A stretch of 64,000 bases of DNA, taken from contig NZ_JABFAM010000010.1 in NCBI RefSeq assembly GCF_013623775.1, forward strand, positions 1 to 64,000, written 5' to 3'. Below, piece by piece: positions 1 to 8,893 of the stretch (position 1 is its first letter; each line of letters opens with the position of its first letter). This DNA is from Rufibacter sp. XAAS-G3-1. Lineage in GTDB: Bacteria; Bacteroidota; Bacteroidia; Cytophagales; Hymenobacteraceae. A program made the position numbers and the translations under genes. The notes under the pieces are model-generated. The model was not told where the DNA came from and did not search any database. It worked only from the letters and a program-made list of their open reading frames with translations.

Positions 1-83
1 GCCGTTATCAAAAGAGGGACACCGTATGAGGTGAGATTGAACAATATTTAGAGCAAAGCACTTGTTTTACTCATAGATTTCGG
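1..83. other. Unrelated sequence abutting truncated accC
   Basis: These 83 bases are AT-richer than accC and do not encode the missing biotin carboxylase N-terminus in any frame I read. They may be the end of an insertion element or an assembly joint. I could not match them to any repeat in this window. Confidence 0.5.
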
Positions 84-1367
84 TTGGGGGTAGACGCCAT
101 TCACCCCGGCTACGGTTTTCTCTCTGAGAACGCCCAGTTTGCCCAACAGGTAAAAGAAGCCGGCATCACGTTTATTGGCCCCTCGCCAAATGCCATTGAG
201 CTCATGGGCAGCAAGCTGGCCGCCAAAGCCGCGGTGGCGCAGTACAACATTCCTATGGTGCCCGGTACCGAGTACGCCATCACTGACCTGGAAGAAGCCA
301 AAGTGATTGCCACCAACATCGGGTTTCCTATCCTGATCAAAGCCAGTGCGGGCGGTGGCGGAAAAGGCATGCGCGTGGTAGAGCGGGTCACCGAATTCGA
401 GGAGCAGATGCAGCTAGCCGTGAGTGAGGCAACCTCCGCTTTCGGCAATGGGGCGGTCTTCATTGAGAAATACATCGGCTCGCCGCGCCATATTGAGATA
501 CAGGTGCTAGGCGATACCCACGGCAACATTGTGCACCTGTTTGAGCGGGAATGCTCCATTCAGCGGCGGCACCAGAAAGTGATTGAAGAAGCACCCTCGG
601 CGGTACTTACCCCAGAGCTGCGGGCCCAGATGGGCCGTTGCGCCGTAGACGTGGCCAAAGCCTGTGACTATGTGGGCGCCGGTACCGTTGAATTCCTGTT
701 AGACGAAAACCTAAACTTCTTCTTCCTGGAGATGAACACCCGTTTGCAGGTGGAACACCCGGTTACGGAGCAAATTACCGGGCTGGACTTGGTGAAAGAG
801 CAAATCAAAATCGCGCAGGGCGCGCCCCTCTCCTTCTCCCAAAAAGATTTATCCATCAACGGGCACGCGTTGGAACTGCGCGTCTACGCCGAAGACCCTA
901 CCAACAATTTTCTCCCGGACATTGGGACGCTTACCACCTACAAACGCCCGCAGGGCTTAGGCGTGCGCGTGGACGATGGCTTTGAGGAAGGAATGGAGAT
1001 TCCCATCTACTATGACCCCATGATTGCCAAGCTGGTCACCTTCGGGAAAGACCGCCAGGACGCCATTGACAAGATGATACGCGCCATTGATGAGTACCAG
1101 ATCACCGGCATAGAAACCACCTTGCCCTTCGGGCGATTTGTGATGGAACATGAGGCATTCCGTTCCGGCAACTTTGACACGAAGTTCATCCAGCGTTACT
1201 TCCAAGACCCATCGGTTCTCAAGCCCGCCCCTTCTCAGGAAGAAGCCGAAATAGCCGCTGTCCTGGCCGCCCTGTTCGCCGGACAGACCAAGGAAACATC
1301 GACCTCAACGACACCTGCAACCCCCACCTCCGCCATGTCAGACTGGCGCAAGAACCGACTGAAGTAA
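84..1367 (+). pseudogene. accC: Acetyl-CoA carboxylase biotin carboxylase subunit, 5'-truncated
   Basis: Biotin carboxylase catalyses ATP-dependent carboxylation of the biotin on AccB, the first half-reaction of fatty-acid synthesis. Visible are the ATP-grasp glycine loop AGGGGKGMR (residues 89-97), the FERECSIQRRHQK block (about 153-165) and EMNTRLQVEHPVTE (216-229), which carries metal- and bicarbonate-binding residues. Homology starts abruptly at GVDAIHPGYGF, so about 75 N-terminal residues of the usual protein (MFKKILIANRGE-type start) are missing. The 83 bases upstream do not encode them and hold an in-frame TGA at 27-29. The nominal start is TTG at 84. The C-terminal extension ending in WRKNRLK is normal for Cytophagales. 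Either the gene is truly truncated by rearrangement or insertion, or this is a contig edge or assembly joint; the sequence alone cannot decide. Confidence 0.85.
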
Positions 1368-1386
1368 ACTATTCTTATGCAACCTG

Positions 1387-1440
1387 AAGCCCTGCGTTTT
1401 CAGCCTATTTTCTGGAAAGTAGGCTGAAAACGCAGGGCTT
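1387..1440. repeat. Family-A palindrome (A1)
   Basis: Near-perfect inverted repeat AAGCCCTGCGTTTTCAGCC / GGCTGAAAACGCAGGGCTT around a short TTTC-rich centre, just after the accC stop. The inner part (CGTTTTnnGCC...) matches the other family-A copies; the outer AAGCCCTG arm is specific to this locus. Confidence 0.85.
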
Positions 1441-1456
1441 CGTTATAGTGAAAAGA

Positions 1457-1556
1457 GTTGTGCGTAGAGTTAGCGGCAGCGCTCTACGCACTAAAGGAAA
1501 GCCAATCTCCTGATTGGCAAAATGGGAAGGTTGTTGGCACAGACGCTACGAGGTCT
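1457..1556. repeat. Family-I repeat, copy 1
   Basis: It starts with an inverted repeat GTGCGTAGAG...CTCTACGCAC, followed by AGCCAATCTCCTGATTGGC and CAGACGCTACGAGGTCTT. A second copy with the same order lies at 60274-60390. Confidence 0.6.
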
Positions 1557-1651
1557 TTTGGAGCAGACGGTATAGCGTTGCCAAAAACTCCCCTCCTATT
1601 GTAGGGGAGGTGCCCGGAGGGCGGGGTGGTACATTTTGCAGATTACCCTGT

Positions 1652-1713
1652 AAACTAGGATTCCGTTTTAGGCCCGCTTTTTAAAAAGTGGGCCTAAAAC
1701 GGAATCCTAGTTT
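1652..1713. repeat. Family-A palindrome (A2), possible bidirectional terminator
   Basis: Long inverted repeat with arms AAACTAGGATTCCGTTTTA / TAAAACGGAATCCTAGTTT and an A/T-rich loop. It sits between the convergent accC and bshB1 genes and is followed on the plus strand by a run of T, so it may end transcripts from both sides. Confidence 0.8.
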
Positions 1714-1729
1714 TTTCTAGCCTTTGTGT

Positions 1730-2458
1730 TTACATCAAATCAAAGAGGTTCTTCACCCCTAAGAAACGTTCTTTCGTGAAACCTTCCCCGTAGGTGGTGC
1801 CAATGGCGTGGCCAAACTCCAGCGCGCGGGCTTCAATGAACCGTACAAACTCTGGGGAGGAAATGTAGGTAGCGGGCTCATTGCTGTGGGGGCTATCCTG
1901 CGTGAAGAACTGGGTTTTAAACGCTCTGATCGCCTCTATTTTCTTCTCCCAGAAGGGGGTGATGTCTACTACCAGGTCTGGGGTAATGAAACGATCCTGT
2001 ATGTAATGGTAGACTGCTTTGGGTCGCCAGGGCTGCTGCTCGGCTCCGTTTTGATCCTGCGTTTTGATTTGCCGCAACCCTGCGTAGAAACAAGCCTCAG
2101 ATACCAATTGGCTGCCCCGCCCATGGTCTGGGTGGCGGTCATGGATGGCGTTCATCAGCACAATCTCTGGCTGGTACTTCCGGATGGCTTGAATGACTTT
2201 CCGCTGGTGTTCTTCATCGTTCCGGAAAAAGCCATCAGCTAACCCCAGGTTCTCCCGGGCATCTAATCCTAAGATTCGGGTAGAATCAGCAGATTCCTGG
2301 GCGCGGGTTTCCGGGGTTCCTCTGGTTCCCAGTTCGCCGCGGGTAAGGTCTACTACGCCTACTGTTTTTCCTTGGGCTTTATGGGCTAAAAGAGTGCCAA
2401 CGCAGCCTAGCTCGGCATCATCTGGGTGGGAGGCAAACGCCAGTAAGTCAAGCTTCAT
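1730..2458 (-). CDS. bshB1: Bacillithiol biosynthesis deacetylase BshB1
   Basis: A 242-aa cytoplasmic PIG-L/LmbE-family zinc hydrolase. In bacillithiol synthesis it deacetylates N-acetylglucosaminyl-malate, the second step. The zinc motif HPDDAELG lies at residues 11-18 and the HDRHPDHG metal/catalytic block at 106-113; DLTRGELGTRGT (about 38-49) is characteristic of BshB1 proper rather than other LmbE deacetylases. Length is normal. The start lies 8 bases downstream of the M23 peptidase stop, so the two are probably co-transcribed on the minus strand. The presence of the gene implies that bacillithiol serves as the low-molecular-weight thiol, as in many Bacteroidota. Confidence 0.93.
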   Translation of the reverse strand: MKLDLLAFASHPDDAELGCVGTLLAHKAQGKTVGVVDLTRGELGTRGTPETRAQESADSTRILGLDARENLGLADGFFRNDEEHQRKVIQAIRKYQPEIVLMNAIHDRHPDHGRGSQLVSEACFYAGLRQIKTQDQNGAEQQPWRPKAVYHYIQDRFITPDLVVDITPFWEKKIEAIRAFKTQFFTQDSPHSNEPATYISSPEFVRFIEARALEFGHAIGTTYGEGFTKERFLGVKNLFDLM

Positions 2459-2466
2459 GTAAGGTT

Positions 2467-3513
2467 TTATTTGATACGAAGACTACGCCCAATCTTTAAG
2501 GTAGTTCTGGTGCTGATGTTGTTGAGGCGGGTGATCTGGGAAACAGACACGCCGTATTTACGGGCAATGGAGCCCAATACCTCGCCGCTTCTTACTTTGT
2601 GGTAAACTACCCTCCTGGCACGGCTGGCCTGCGACGAAGATTTCTTTTTGGTTTTGTTGTAGTAACTGAAGAGTGCCGAGGTGATTGTGAAGTTTTCACC
2701 CTTTAGAAGATACTCAGGAAAGTCATAGAGTTCTTCGGGGTCAATGGGGTTTCCGGCATAGCGCACCTCGTAGTGCAAGTGGGGCCCGGAAGAACGGCCC
2801 GTGCTACCGCCCCAGCCAATCAGTTCCCCCGCTTTCACGTATTGTCCTACTTTGGCAATTGGTTTGCTCAAGTGACCGTACAGCGTTTCTAGCCCGTTCA
2901 CGTGGCGTACCACCAGGTAGTTGCCGTAGCCGCCCCCGTCCCACTTGGATACCCTGATAACCCCGTCAAAGGCAGTTTTCACAGAGTCACCGGTGTCTAA
3001 GTCTAAGTCAGTACCGTAATGCCAGCGGTAGCCCCTAAACCCAAAATCTGAGGTGACAGGGGTTTTGACCAGGGGCATCTTGTAGGGGTGCTGCTTATCA
3101 AAGAGCCTCAGGTTGACCGTATCTTTGAGTTGGCGGCCGTCTTTGCGGTAGGGGTTCAGGTTTTGCGTGTCCCAAATGGCGTAATAAGCCGCAATCTTCA
3201 CCCAGGCACTGTCATCCATCTGAATCTGCTCAGACATCTCCACTATGCTTTGCTCTCCCAGGTGCAAAGAACTGGTATCTTCGCTTACAATGGAGAGTTT
3301 GCGCACTGGGCTAAACTCTGCCCGGTTGGGCTTATCTTTGTCTTGTAACGTCTCTTGCTTAACCACCACCGCCGTGTCTGGCTTCACGTGGTTTATTTTG
3401 GGAGACTTCCTTCTGTATTCTTTCGTGTTTCTTTTTCTCTGCGCTTCGGCCAGGTGCCCAGAGAGGGTGAGGCTTGCGAACAGCAGAAAAAAAAGTAGCT
3501 TTCTTAGATACAT
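2467..3513 (-). CDS. M23 family peptidase with C-terminal LysM domain
   Basis: A 348-aa exported murein hydrolase. The signal peptide ends near residue 24 (SGHLAEAQ). The peptidase M23 domain spans about 150-265, with zinc/catalytic residues H165 and D169 (WHYGTD) and H245/H247 (GPHLHYE), so it should be active. A LysM peptidoglycan-binding module occupies about 304-348. A basic, low-complexity linker (27-40) follows the signal. It precedes bshB1 by 8 bases. The expected role is cleaving peptidoglycan cross-bridges during growth or division; which D,D-bond it cuts cannot be told from sequence. Confidence 0.9.
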   Translation of the reverse strand: MYLRKLLFFLLFASLTLSGHLAEAQRKRNTKEYRRKSPKINHVKPDTAVVVKQETLQDKDKPNRAEFSPVRKLSIVSEDTSSLHLGEQSIVEMSEQIQMDDSAWVKIAAYYAIWDTQNLNPYRKDGRQLKDTVNLRLFDKQHPYKMPLVKTPVTSDFGFRGYRWHYGTDLDLDTGDSVKTAFDGVIRVSKWDGGGYGNYLVVRHVNGLETLYGHLSKPIAKVGQYVKAGELIGWGGSTGRSSGPHLHYEVRYAGNPIDPEELYDFPEYLLKGENFTITSALFSYYNKTKKKSSSQASRARRVVYHKVRSGEVLGSIARKYGVSVSQITRLNNISTRTTLKIGRSLRIK

Positions 3514-3565
3514 TTAATCTGATTAATCACCAAAGCCCAAATTCCTTGGGTTTGGCTTTAGAACT

Positions 3566-3612
3566 GAACAAGCCCCTATTTTATTGCCTTGGCAACCCAT
3601 AGGGGCTTGTTC
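3566..3612 (-). terminator. Inverted repeat between trxB and the M23 peptidase gene
   Basis: A perfect 14-bp stem, GAACAAGCCCCTAT / ATAGGGGCTTGTTC, with a 19-base loop, lies just downstream of the trxB stop. It is probably the trxB terminator, although the T tract after the stem is poor. Confidence 0.6.
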
Positions 3613-3624
3613 TTCCTTTATTTT

Positions 3625-4566
3625 CTAATCCTCCAGCGAGGCTAAATACCGCTCGGCATCCAGGGCAGCCATACAACCGGTACCCGCGGCGGTCACCGCC
3701 TGGCGGTACACGTTGTCCTGCACATCGCCGCAGGCAAATACCCCGTCAACGTTTGTTTTAGACGTACCCGGAATGGTTTTGAGATAGCCGCTTTCATCAT
3801 GCTCCAGGTAAGGCTGGAAGATTTTGGAGTTGGGCTCATGCCCAATAGCCACAAAGAAGCCATTCACGGCAATGTCTCTGGTCTCGCCGGTGGCGGTATC
3901 TTTGATGCGGGCTCCTTCCACCCCGTGCTCCCCCAGGATTTCCTCGGTCACGCTGTTCCAGAGAATCTCAATGTTGGGCGTGTGCTTCACGCGGTTCTGC
4001 ATGATGGTGGACGCCCGCATTTCATTTCGGCGTACAATCATGTACACCTTGGAGCACAGGTTGGAGAGATAATGCGCCTCTTCGCAGGCGGTGTCACCGG
4101 CGCCCACAATGGCTACGTCCTGGCCGCGGTAAAAAAATCCGTCGCACACGGCGCAGGCAGAAACCCCGCTGCCGTTCAACCTTGATTCTGACTCCAGTCC
4201 CAGCCATTTGGCCGAAGCTCCGGTGGCGATGATCACGGTATCGGCTTCAATTTCTTTCTGCTCGTCAATGGTCACTTTGTGCGGCTTACCGGAGAAATCT
4301 ACCGAAGTAGCAATGCCATAGCGAATATCGGTGCCGAATTTAGCGGCCTGCTGACGGAAGTCTTCCATCATCTGCGGGCCATTTATGCCGGAAGGATACC
4401 CGGGGTAATTTTCAACGTCGTTGGTAATGGTCAACTGACCACCGGGCTGTAAGCCTTGGTACATGACCGGTTTTAAACCGGCACGTGAGGCGTAAATGGC
4501 GGCAGTATATCCGGCCGGGCCGGAACCTATGATCAAACACTTTACGCGCTCCTTTTGGTTTTCCAT
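3625..4566 (-). CDS. trxB: Thioredoxin-disulfide reductase
   Basis: A 313-aa FAD/NADPH flavoenzyme that reduces thioredoxin in the cytoplasm. The FAD-binding GSGPAG motif is at residues 14-19, the redox-active CAVC pair at 138-141 and the NADPH-binding GAGDTA at 155-160; the C-terminal FAD motif GVFACGDV is present. Length and domain order match low-molecular-weight bacterial TrxB. It is transcribed on the minus strand behind a 580-bp repeat-rich gap, with a hairpin after the stop, so it probably forms a single-gene unit. A TAATATTG sequence upstream is close to the Bacteroidota -7 box. Confidence 0.96.
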   Translation of the reverse strand: MENQKERVKCLIIGSGPAGYTAAIYASRAGLKPVMYQGLQPGGQLTITNDVENYPGYPSGINGPQMMEDFRQQAAKFGTDIRYGIATSVDFSGKPHKVTIDEQKEIEADTVIIATGASAKWLGLESESRLNGSGVSACAVCDGFFYRGQDVAIVGAGDTACEEAHYLSNLCSKVYMIVRRNEMRASTIMQNRVKHTPNIEILWNSVTEEILGEHGVEGARIKDTATGETRDIAVNGFFVAIGHEPNSKIFQPYLEHDESGYLKTIPGTSKTNVDGVFACGDVQDNVYRQAVTAAGTGCMAALDAERYLASLED

Positions 4567-4900
4567 ATCAGGTAATAATTTGGGAGTGCAATATTACGAA
4601 TTATTTTAAAGACAGCGGCAGAGGTACCCATTGCCTGTTCCTGCAAATAAAAGTTATCCAATAGGCTACTTTGAAAAAAAGGCCTATATGCCTAGAAAGA
4701 AAACTTATGGCCTCTGCTAAATAGAACAAAATAGAGGAAGGAAGAATTCTCTGAGGCCGGAACAATCTTTAGACAAGGAGTACGGCCGGTGGTTTAAAAC
4801 GGCATTTCTGTTTTAAGCCTGTTTTGTTAAAAAGGGCTCTAAAACAGAATCATACCAGCCCTTCCGCAGAAAGCCTCACCCTAGCTTCTCTCCAGTAGAG

Positions 4901-5056
4901 CGTTTTGGGGCTGTTTTCCAGAAAACAGCCCCAAAACGCGGAGACCTGTGAGGTCTCCAAGACCTCACAGGTGTAGAGTAAACTGGCGCGAGACTCTCGT
5001 CTCATGACCGGGGATGAAGCGAGTTTCCCGACTCGCCGGGAACGACCAGCAGGATG
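4901..5056. repeat. Composite repeat block A-B-C, copy 1
   Basis: It contains in order: a perfect family-A palindrome CGTTTTGGGGCTGTTTTC/..AAAACAGCCCCAAAACG (4901-4938); the family-B hairpin ACCTGTGAGGTCT/AGACCTCACAGGT (about 4946-4973); and family-C sequence GGCGCGAGACT...GACTCGCCGGGAACGACCAGC (about 4985-5052). The same order recurs at 33150 and 60182. Confidence 0.75.
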
Positions 5057-5095
5057 GCGGAACGTCAGATTATAAAATAGGGCCCCAGAAAAAGC

Positions 5096-5130
5096 AAAAA
5101 GCCTTGGACTCTATTGAAACCAAGGCTTTC
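5096..5130 (-). terminator. rpoD terminator
   Basis: The hairpin AAAGCCTTGG / CCAAGGCTTT is followed on the minus strand by TTTGCTTTTTC, 18 bases after the rpoD stop. Confidence 0.8.
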
Positions 5131-5147
5131 ATGCTTCTCTGCTAAAC

Positions 5148-6011
5148 TTATCCTAAGTAAGGTTTTAAGGCCTTGCTGCGGGAAGTATGGCGTAAACGAC
5201 GGATGGCTTTCTCTTTGATCTGACGTACGCGCTCGCGGGTGAGGTTGAATTTCTCGCCAATCTCTTCTAAGGTAAGGGAGTGTTCCCCGTTCAATCCAAA
5301 GTAAAGGGTGATCACATCTGCTTCGCGTTTGGTTAGGGTAGAAAGGGCGCGTTGTACTTCCTTGCGCAAGGAGTCGTTCATGAGGCCGGTGTCCGGAGAC
5401 TCTTCGTCTTCGTTTTCCAAAACATCCAATAAACGGTTTTCCTCGCCCTGCACGAACGGGGCATCTACGGACACGTGACGGCCAGAGATCTTCAAGGTAT
5501 CTACTACCTCAGCGGTAGTCAACTCCAATACTTCGGCAATTTCCTCAGGAGACGGCTCCCGCTCAAACTTCTGCTCCAGTTCTGAGAAAGACTTGGAGAT
5601 CTTGTTTAAAGAACCTACCCGGTTCAAAGGAAGACGCACAATCCGAGACTGCTCGGCCAAGGCTTGCAGAATAGACTGGCGAATCCACCAAACGGCGTAA
5701 GAGATGAATTTGAAGCCGCGGGTTTCGTCAAAGCGTTTGGCGGCTTTGATAAGACCTAAGTTTCCTTCGTTGATCAAATCGCCCAGGGAAAGGCCCTGGT
5801 TCTGGTATTGCTTTGCCACCGACACCACGAAGCGAAGGTTGGCTTTGGTTAATTTTTCGAGGGCGAACTGGTCACCTTCTCTAATGCGCTGGGCAAGCGT
5901 TACCTCCTCGTCTGGGGTGAGCAAGTCCACCTTGCCAATTTCCTGTAGATACTTGTCTAAGGACTGGCTTTCGCGGTTGGTAATCTGCTTGCTTATTTTC
6001 AGCTGTCTCAT
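5148..6011 (-). CDS. rpoD: Primary RNA polymerase sigma factor RpoD/SigA
   Basis: A 287-aa sigma70 factor. Region 1.2 is near residues 16-48, region 2 (including [18 protein letters not shown] and [10 protein letters not shown], which melt and read the -10 element) near 50-125, region 3 near 130-205, and the region 4 helix-turn-helix near 240-280. It lacks the long acidic region 1.1 and the non-conserved insert of proteobacterial RpoD, as is usual for Bacteroidota housekeeping sigma. It lies downstream of rpsO-pnp on the same strand, a common order in this phylum. Its targets should be the TAnnTTTG-type promoters seen across this window. Confidence 0.95.
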   Translation of the reverse strand: MRQLKISKQITNRESQSLDKYLQEIGKVDLLTPDEEVTLAQRIREGDQFALEKLTKANLRFVVSVAKQYQNQGLSLGDLINEGNLGLIKAAKRFDETRGFKFISYAVWWIRQSILQALAEQSRIVRLPLNRVGSLNKISKSFSELEQKFEREPSPEEIAEVLELTTAEVVDTLKISGRHVSVDAPFVQGEENRLLDVLENEDEESPDTGLMNDSLRKEVQRALSTLTKREADVITLYFGLNGEHSLTLEEIGEKFNLTRERVRQIKEKAIRRLRHTSRSKALKPYLG

Positions 6012-6214
6012 TGGAGTGTATTTCTATCTGTGTAAATCTCTGATTTGGTTGGCTGTTGGGATAACACTCTCCCCCGCTCCAAAAGTTCTCTATAAATGAA
6101 AACACCTGCTAACTTGCGTGGTTTCAGGCCTGTTTTCATAAATTAACCCCAAAACCCGACCAGACACGTTCTCTTGCAAGACGCGTTTGGCCGGGTTAAA
6201 AAGAGGTTTCTTGC

Positions 6215-8365
6215 TTAGTCCTTTTTAGGAGCAGACTCGGGGCGCTCTGGCCGGGGCAGCAACGCTTTACGCGAAAGCTTGAATTTACCGGTTTTAGGGT
6301 CAACGTCCACCAGTTTCACCTGGATTTCCTCGCCTAACTCCAGCACGCCTTCCATGCTTTCCAGACGCTCCCATTTCACCTCAGAGATGTGCAACAGACC
6401 GTCTTTGCCGGGCATGAACTCTACAAACGCGCCGTACGGCTGAATGGATTTCACTTTACCAAAGTAGGTATCGCCCACTTCCGGCACCGCTACAATGGCT
6501 TTGATTTTAGAGACCGCCATTTGCATGGCATCTTGGTTCGTGGCGAACACGTTCACGTAGCCTTTGTCGTTTTTCTCTTCAATTTGGATAACTGCCCCAG
6601 AATCACGTTGGATCTGCTGGATTACTTTACCACCCGGCCCAATGATAGCCCCAATGAATTCTTTTTCAATGATGATGTTGGTAGAACGTGGGGTATGTGG
6701 TTTGAAGTCGGCGTTTGGCTGCGCGATGGTTTTGTTCATCTCACCTAAGATGTGCAACCGTCCGTTTCTGGCCTGGGCCAAGGCCTGGCCCAGGATTTCA
6801 AAGGAAAGACCTTTCACTTTGATGTCCATCTGGCAAGCCGTGATGCCTTTGGAAGTACCGGTCACTTTGAAGTCCATGTCACCCAAGTGATCTTCGTCAC
6901 CCAGGATGTCAGAAAGAACCGCGAAGTTGCCAGATTCCTCGTCCATGATCAAGCCCATAGCGATACCCGAAACCGGTGCTTTGATTTGAATACCGGCATC
7001 CATCAAGGCCAAGGTTCCGGCGCAAACCGTTGCCATGGAAGAAGAACCGTTAGATTCCAGAATGTCAGAAACAATCCGGATGGTGTAAGGGTTCTCGTCT
7101 TCGGCTGGCAACACTTTCTTCAACGAACGCATAGCCAGGTTTCCGTGTCCTACTTCTCTACGGCCGGTACCGCGCATGGGCTTGGCTTCACCGGTGGAGA
7201 ACGGCGGGAAGTTGTAGTGCAGCATGAACTTGTTGTAGCCCGAGAACATGGCGCCGTCAATCATCTGCTCGTCTAATTTGGTACCTAAGGTCACCGTGGT
7301 CAACGACTGGGTTTCACCGCGGGTGAACACGGCAGAACCGTGCGCCGACGGCAGGTAATTCACTTCTGACCAGATAGGACGGATTTCATCCAAGGCACGA
7401 CCGTCCAGACGACGACGCTCTTTCAAGACGGCATCACGTACGGCTTCTTTTTCGGCATCATGGAAGTATTTTCCAATCAACGTAGAATCATAGGTATGAT
7501 CCTCGGGCAGCGATGCTACGAACTCTTCTTTGATGGCTTTGAAGGCAGCCTTACGCTCCGCTTTCACGTTGTTACCAGAAGCGGCAACTTCATAAGCTTT
7601 GTCATAGACCGCTTTGAAGATCAATTCTTTCAGCTCCGCATCATTGGTTTCATGGCTGTACTCGCGCTTGGTGGTTTTGCCCACTTCCTGGCCTAACTCC
7701 ACCTGCACCTGTACCTGCATTTTAATAGCTTCATGCGCTACGCGGATGGCTTCCAGCATGTCTTCTTCAGACACCTCACTCATTTCGCCTTCCACCATGG
7801 CGACGCTGTCGGCGGTACCACCTACCATCAGGTCAATATCGGCGCGCTTCAGGTCAGACAACAAGGGGTTGATCTGGAACTGGCCGTCAATCCGGGCTAC
7901 GCGCACCTCAGAGATGGGGCCGTTGAACGGAATATCAGAAACCGAAATGGCGGCAGAGGCGGCCAAAGCAGCCAAAGCATCTGGCAACACTTCCGCGTCA
8001 GCGGAGATGAGGTTGATGATGACCTGGGTTTCGGAATGATAGTCGTCTGGGAACATAGGCCGCAGAATACGGTCTACCAAACGGCTGATCAGGATTTCAT
8101 AGTCAGAAAGGCGGGCTTCTCTTTTCAGGAAACCGCCCGGTATTTTACCGGAGGAGGCAAATTTCTCCTGGTAATCCACTGACAAGGGGAGGAAATCTAC
8201 CCCTTCGCGGGCACCCACGTTAGATACTACCGTGGCCAGCAGCATGGCATTTCCGCATCTCACCACTACAGATCCGTCTGCTTGTTTGGCAAGCTTGCCG
8301 GTCTCAATGGTGATATCACGGCCGTTGGCCATGCGGATTGTTTTGGTTATAGCGTTATATGACAT
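6215..8365 (-). CDS. pnp: Polyribonucleotide nucleotidyltransferase (PNPase)
   Basis: A phosphorolytic 3'-5' exoribonuclease of about 716 aa that acts in mRNA turnover. Two RNase PH-like cores, a linking alpha domain, a KH domain ([17 protein letters not shown]) and a C-terminal S1 domain ([17 protein letters not shown]) are visible in the expected order. I chose the ATG at 8365 ([10 protein letters not shown]) because family members start there; the frame is open to an ATG at 8386, which would add seven residues. It follows rpsO with a terminator-like hairpin between them. No autoregulatory RNase III site can be recognised by eye. Confidence 0.95.
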   Translation of the reverse strand: MSYNAITKTIRMANGRDITIETGKLAKQADGSVVVRCGNAMLLATVVSNVGAREGVDFLPLSVDYQEKFASSGKIPGGFLKREARLSDYEILISRLVDRILRPMFPDDYHSETQVIINLISADAEVLPDALAALAASAAISVSDIPFNGPISEVRVARIDGQFQINPLLSDLKRADIDLMVGGTADSVAMVEGEMSEVSEEDMLEAIRVAHEAIKMQVQVQVELGQEVGKTTKREYSHETNDAELKELIFKAVYDKAYEVAASGNNVKAERKAAFKAIKEEFVASLPEDHTYDSTLIGKYFHDAEKEAVRDAVLKERRRLDGRALDEIRPIWSEVNYLPSAHGSAVFTRGETQSLTTVTLGTKLDEQMIDGAMFSGYNKFMLHYNFPPFSTGEAKPMRGTGRREVGHGNLAMRSLKKVLPAEDENPYTIRIVSDILESNGSSSMATVCAGTLALMDAGIQIKAPVSGIAMGLIMDEESGNFAVLSDILGDEDHLGDMDFKVTGTSKGITACQMDIKVKGLSFEILGQALAQARNGRLHILGEMNKTIAQPNADFKPHTPRSTNIIIEKEFIGAIIGPGGKVIQQIQRDSGAVIQIEEKNDKGYVNVFATNQDAMQMAVSKIKAIVAVPEVGDTYFGKVKSIQPYGAFVEFMPGKDGLLHISEVKWERLESMEGVLELGEEIQVKLVDVDPKTGKFKLSRKALLPRPERPESAPKKD

Positions 8366-8455
8366 CGTTCTTGAAATAAGAGGCATTCAAAGTAAAAGGC
8401 ACCCAAAGGCAGAGAGCCAAGGGCGCTAAATGCAGGAAAGGAAAGCGGAGGCAAT

Positions 8456-8499
8456 AAAAAAGATTAGGGAATCCAATAACCGAATTCCCTAATCTTTTT
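8456..8499 (-). terminator. Terminator between rpsO and pnp
   Basis: The hairpin AAGATTAGGGAAT / ATTCCCTAATCTT has a U-run on the minus-strand side, 8 bases after the rpsO stop. It probably uncouples part of rpsO expression from pnp. Confidence 0.8.
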
Positions 8500-8506
8500 C
8501 TGTGAA

Positions 8507-8782
8507 TTATTTACGTATGCCTAGTTCAGCAATGATAGCGCGGTAACGCGTGATGTCAGTCTTAGTAAGGTAATTCAGGAGTCTTCTTCTCTTACCAACC
8601 AACTTCAAAAGACCCAAACGGGTGGAGAAGTCTTTTTTGTTTGCTTTCAGGTGGTCTGTCAGGTGGTTAATCCGGGCAGTAAACAGGGCGATTTGTGATT
8701 CAGCAGAACCGGTGTCGGTGGCTGACTTTGAAAAACCGCTGGTTTGGAAGATTTCTTTTTTCGCTTCGGTAGTTAATTTCAT
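8507..8782 (-). CDS. rpsO: 30S ribosomal protein S15
   Basis: A 91-aa ribosomal protein that binds the central domain of 16S rRNA. The conserved [22 protein letters not shown] segment (residues 26-47) and [15 protein letters not shown] (58-72) are present, with a two- to three-residue N-terminal variation typical of Bacteroidota. It forms the conserved rpsO-pnp pair on the minus strand. Confidence 0.97.
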   Translation of the reverse strand: MKLTTEAKKEIFQTSGFSKSATDTGSAESQIALFTARINHLTDHLKANKKDFSTRLGLLKLVGKRRRLLNYLTKTDITRYRAIIAELGIRK

Positions 8783-8893
8783 TGCGTGTAACTGTACTTG
8801 TCTATTTATCGCAGTTCAGAATATAAGGCGCAAAGTTAGCAAACAAACCCTATAATTCAAATATTTTACCGGAATAAAGAGGGGTAATTTCTT

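Larger units (their letters stand above)
1368..1729. other. Repeat-filled intergenic region between accC and bshB1
   Basis: This 362-bp gap between convergent genes holds no gene. It contains two long family-A palindromes (1387-1440 and 1652-1713), a family-I segment (1457-1556) and a short CTCCCCTCC/GGGGAGG hairpin near 1588-1612. Confidence 0.7.
4567..5147. other. Repeat-rich intergenic region between trxB and rpoD
   Basis: No gene is visible. It holds an imperfect family-A palindrome (4806-4849), a composite A-B-C repeat block (4901-5056) and the rpoD terminator. Confidence 0.7.
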
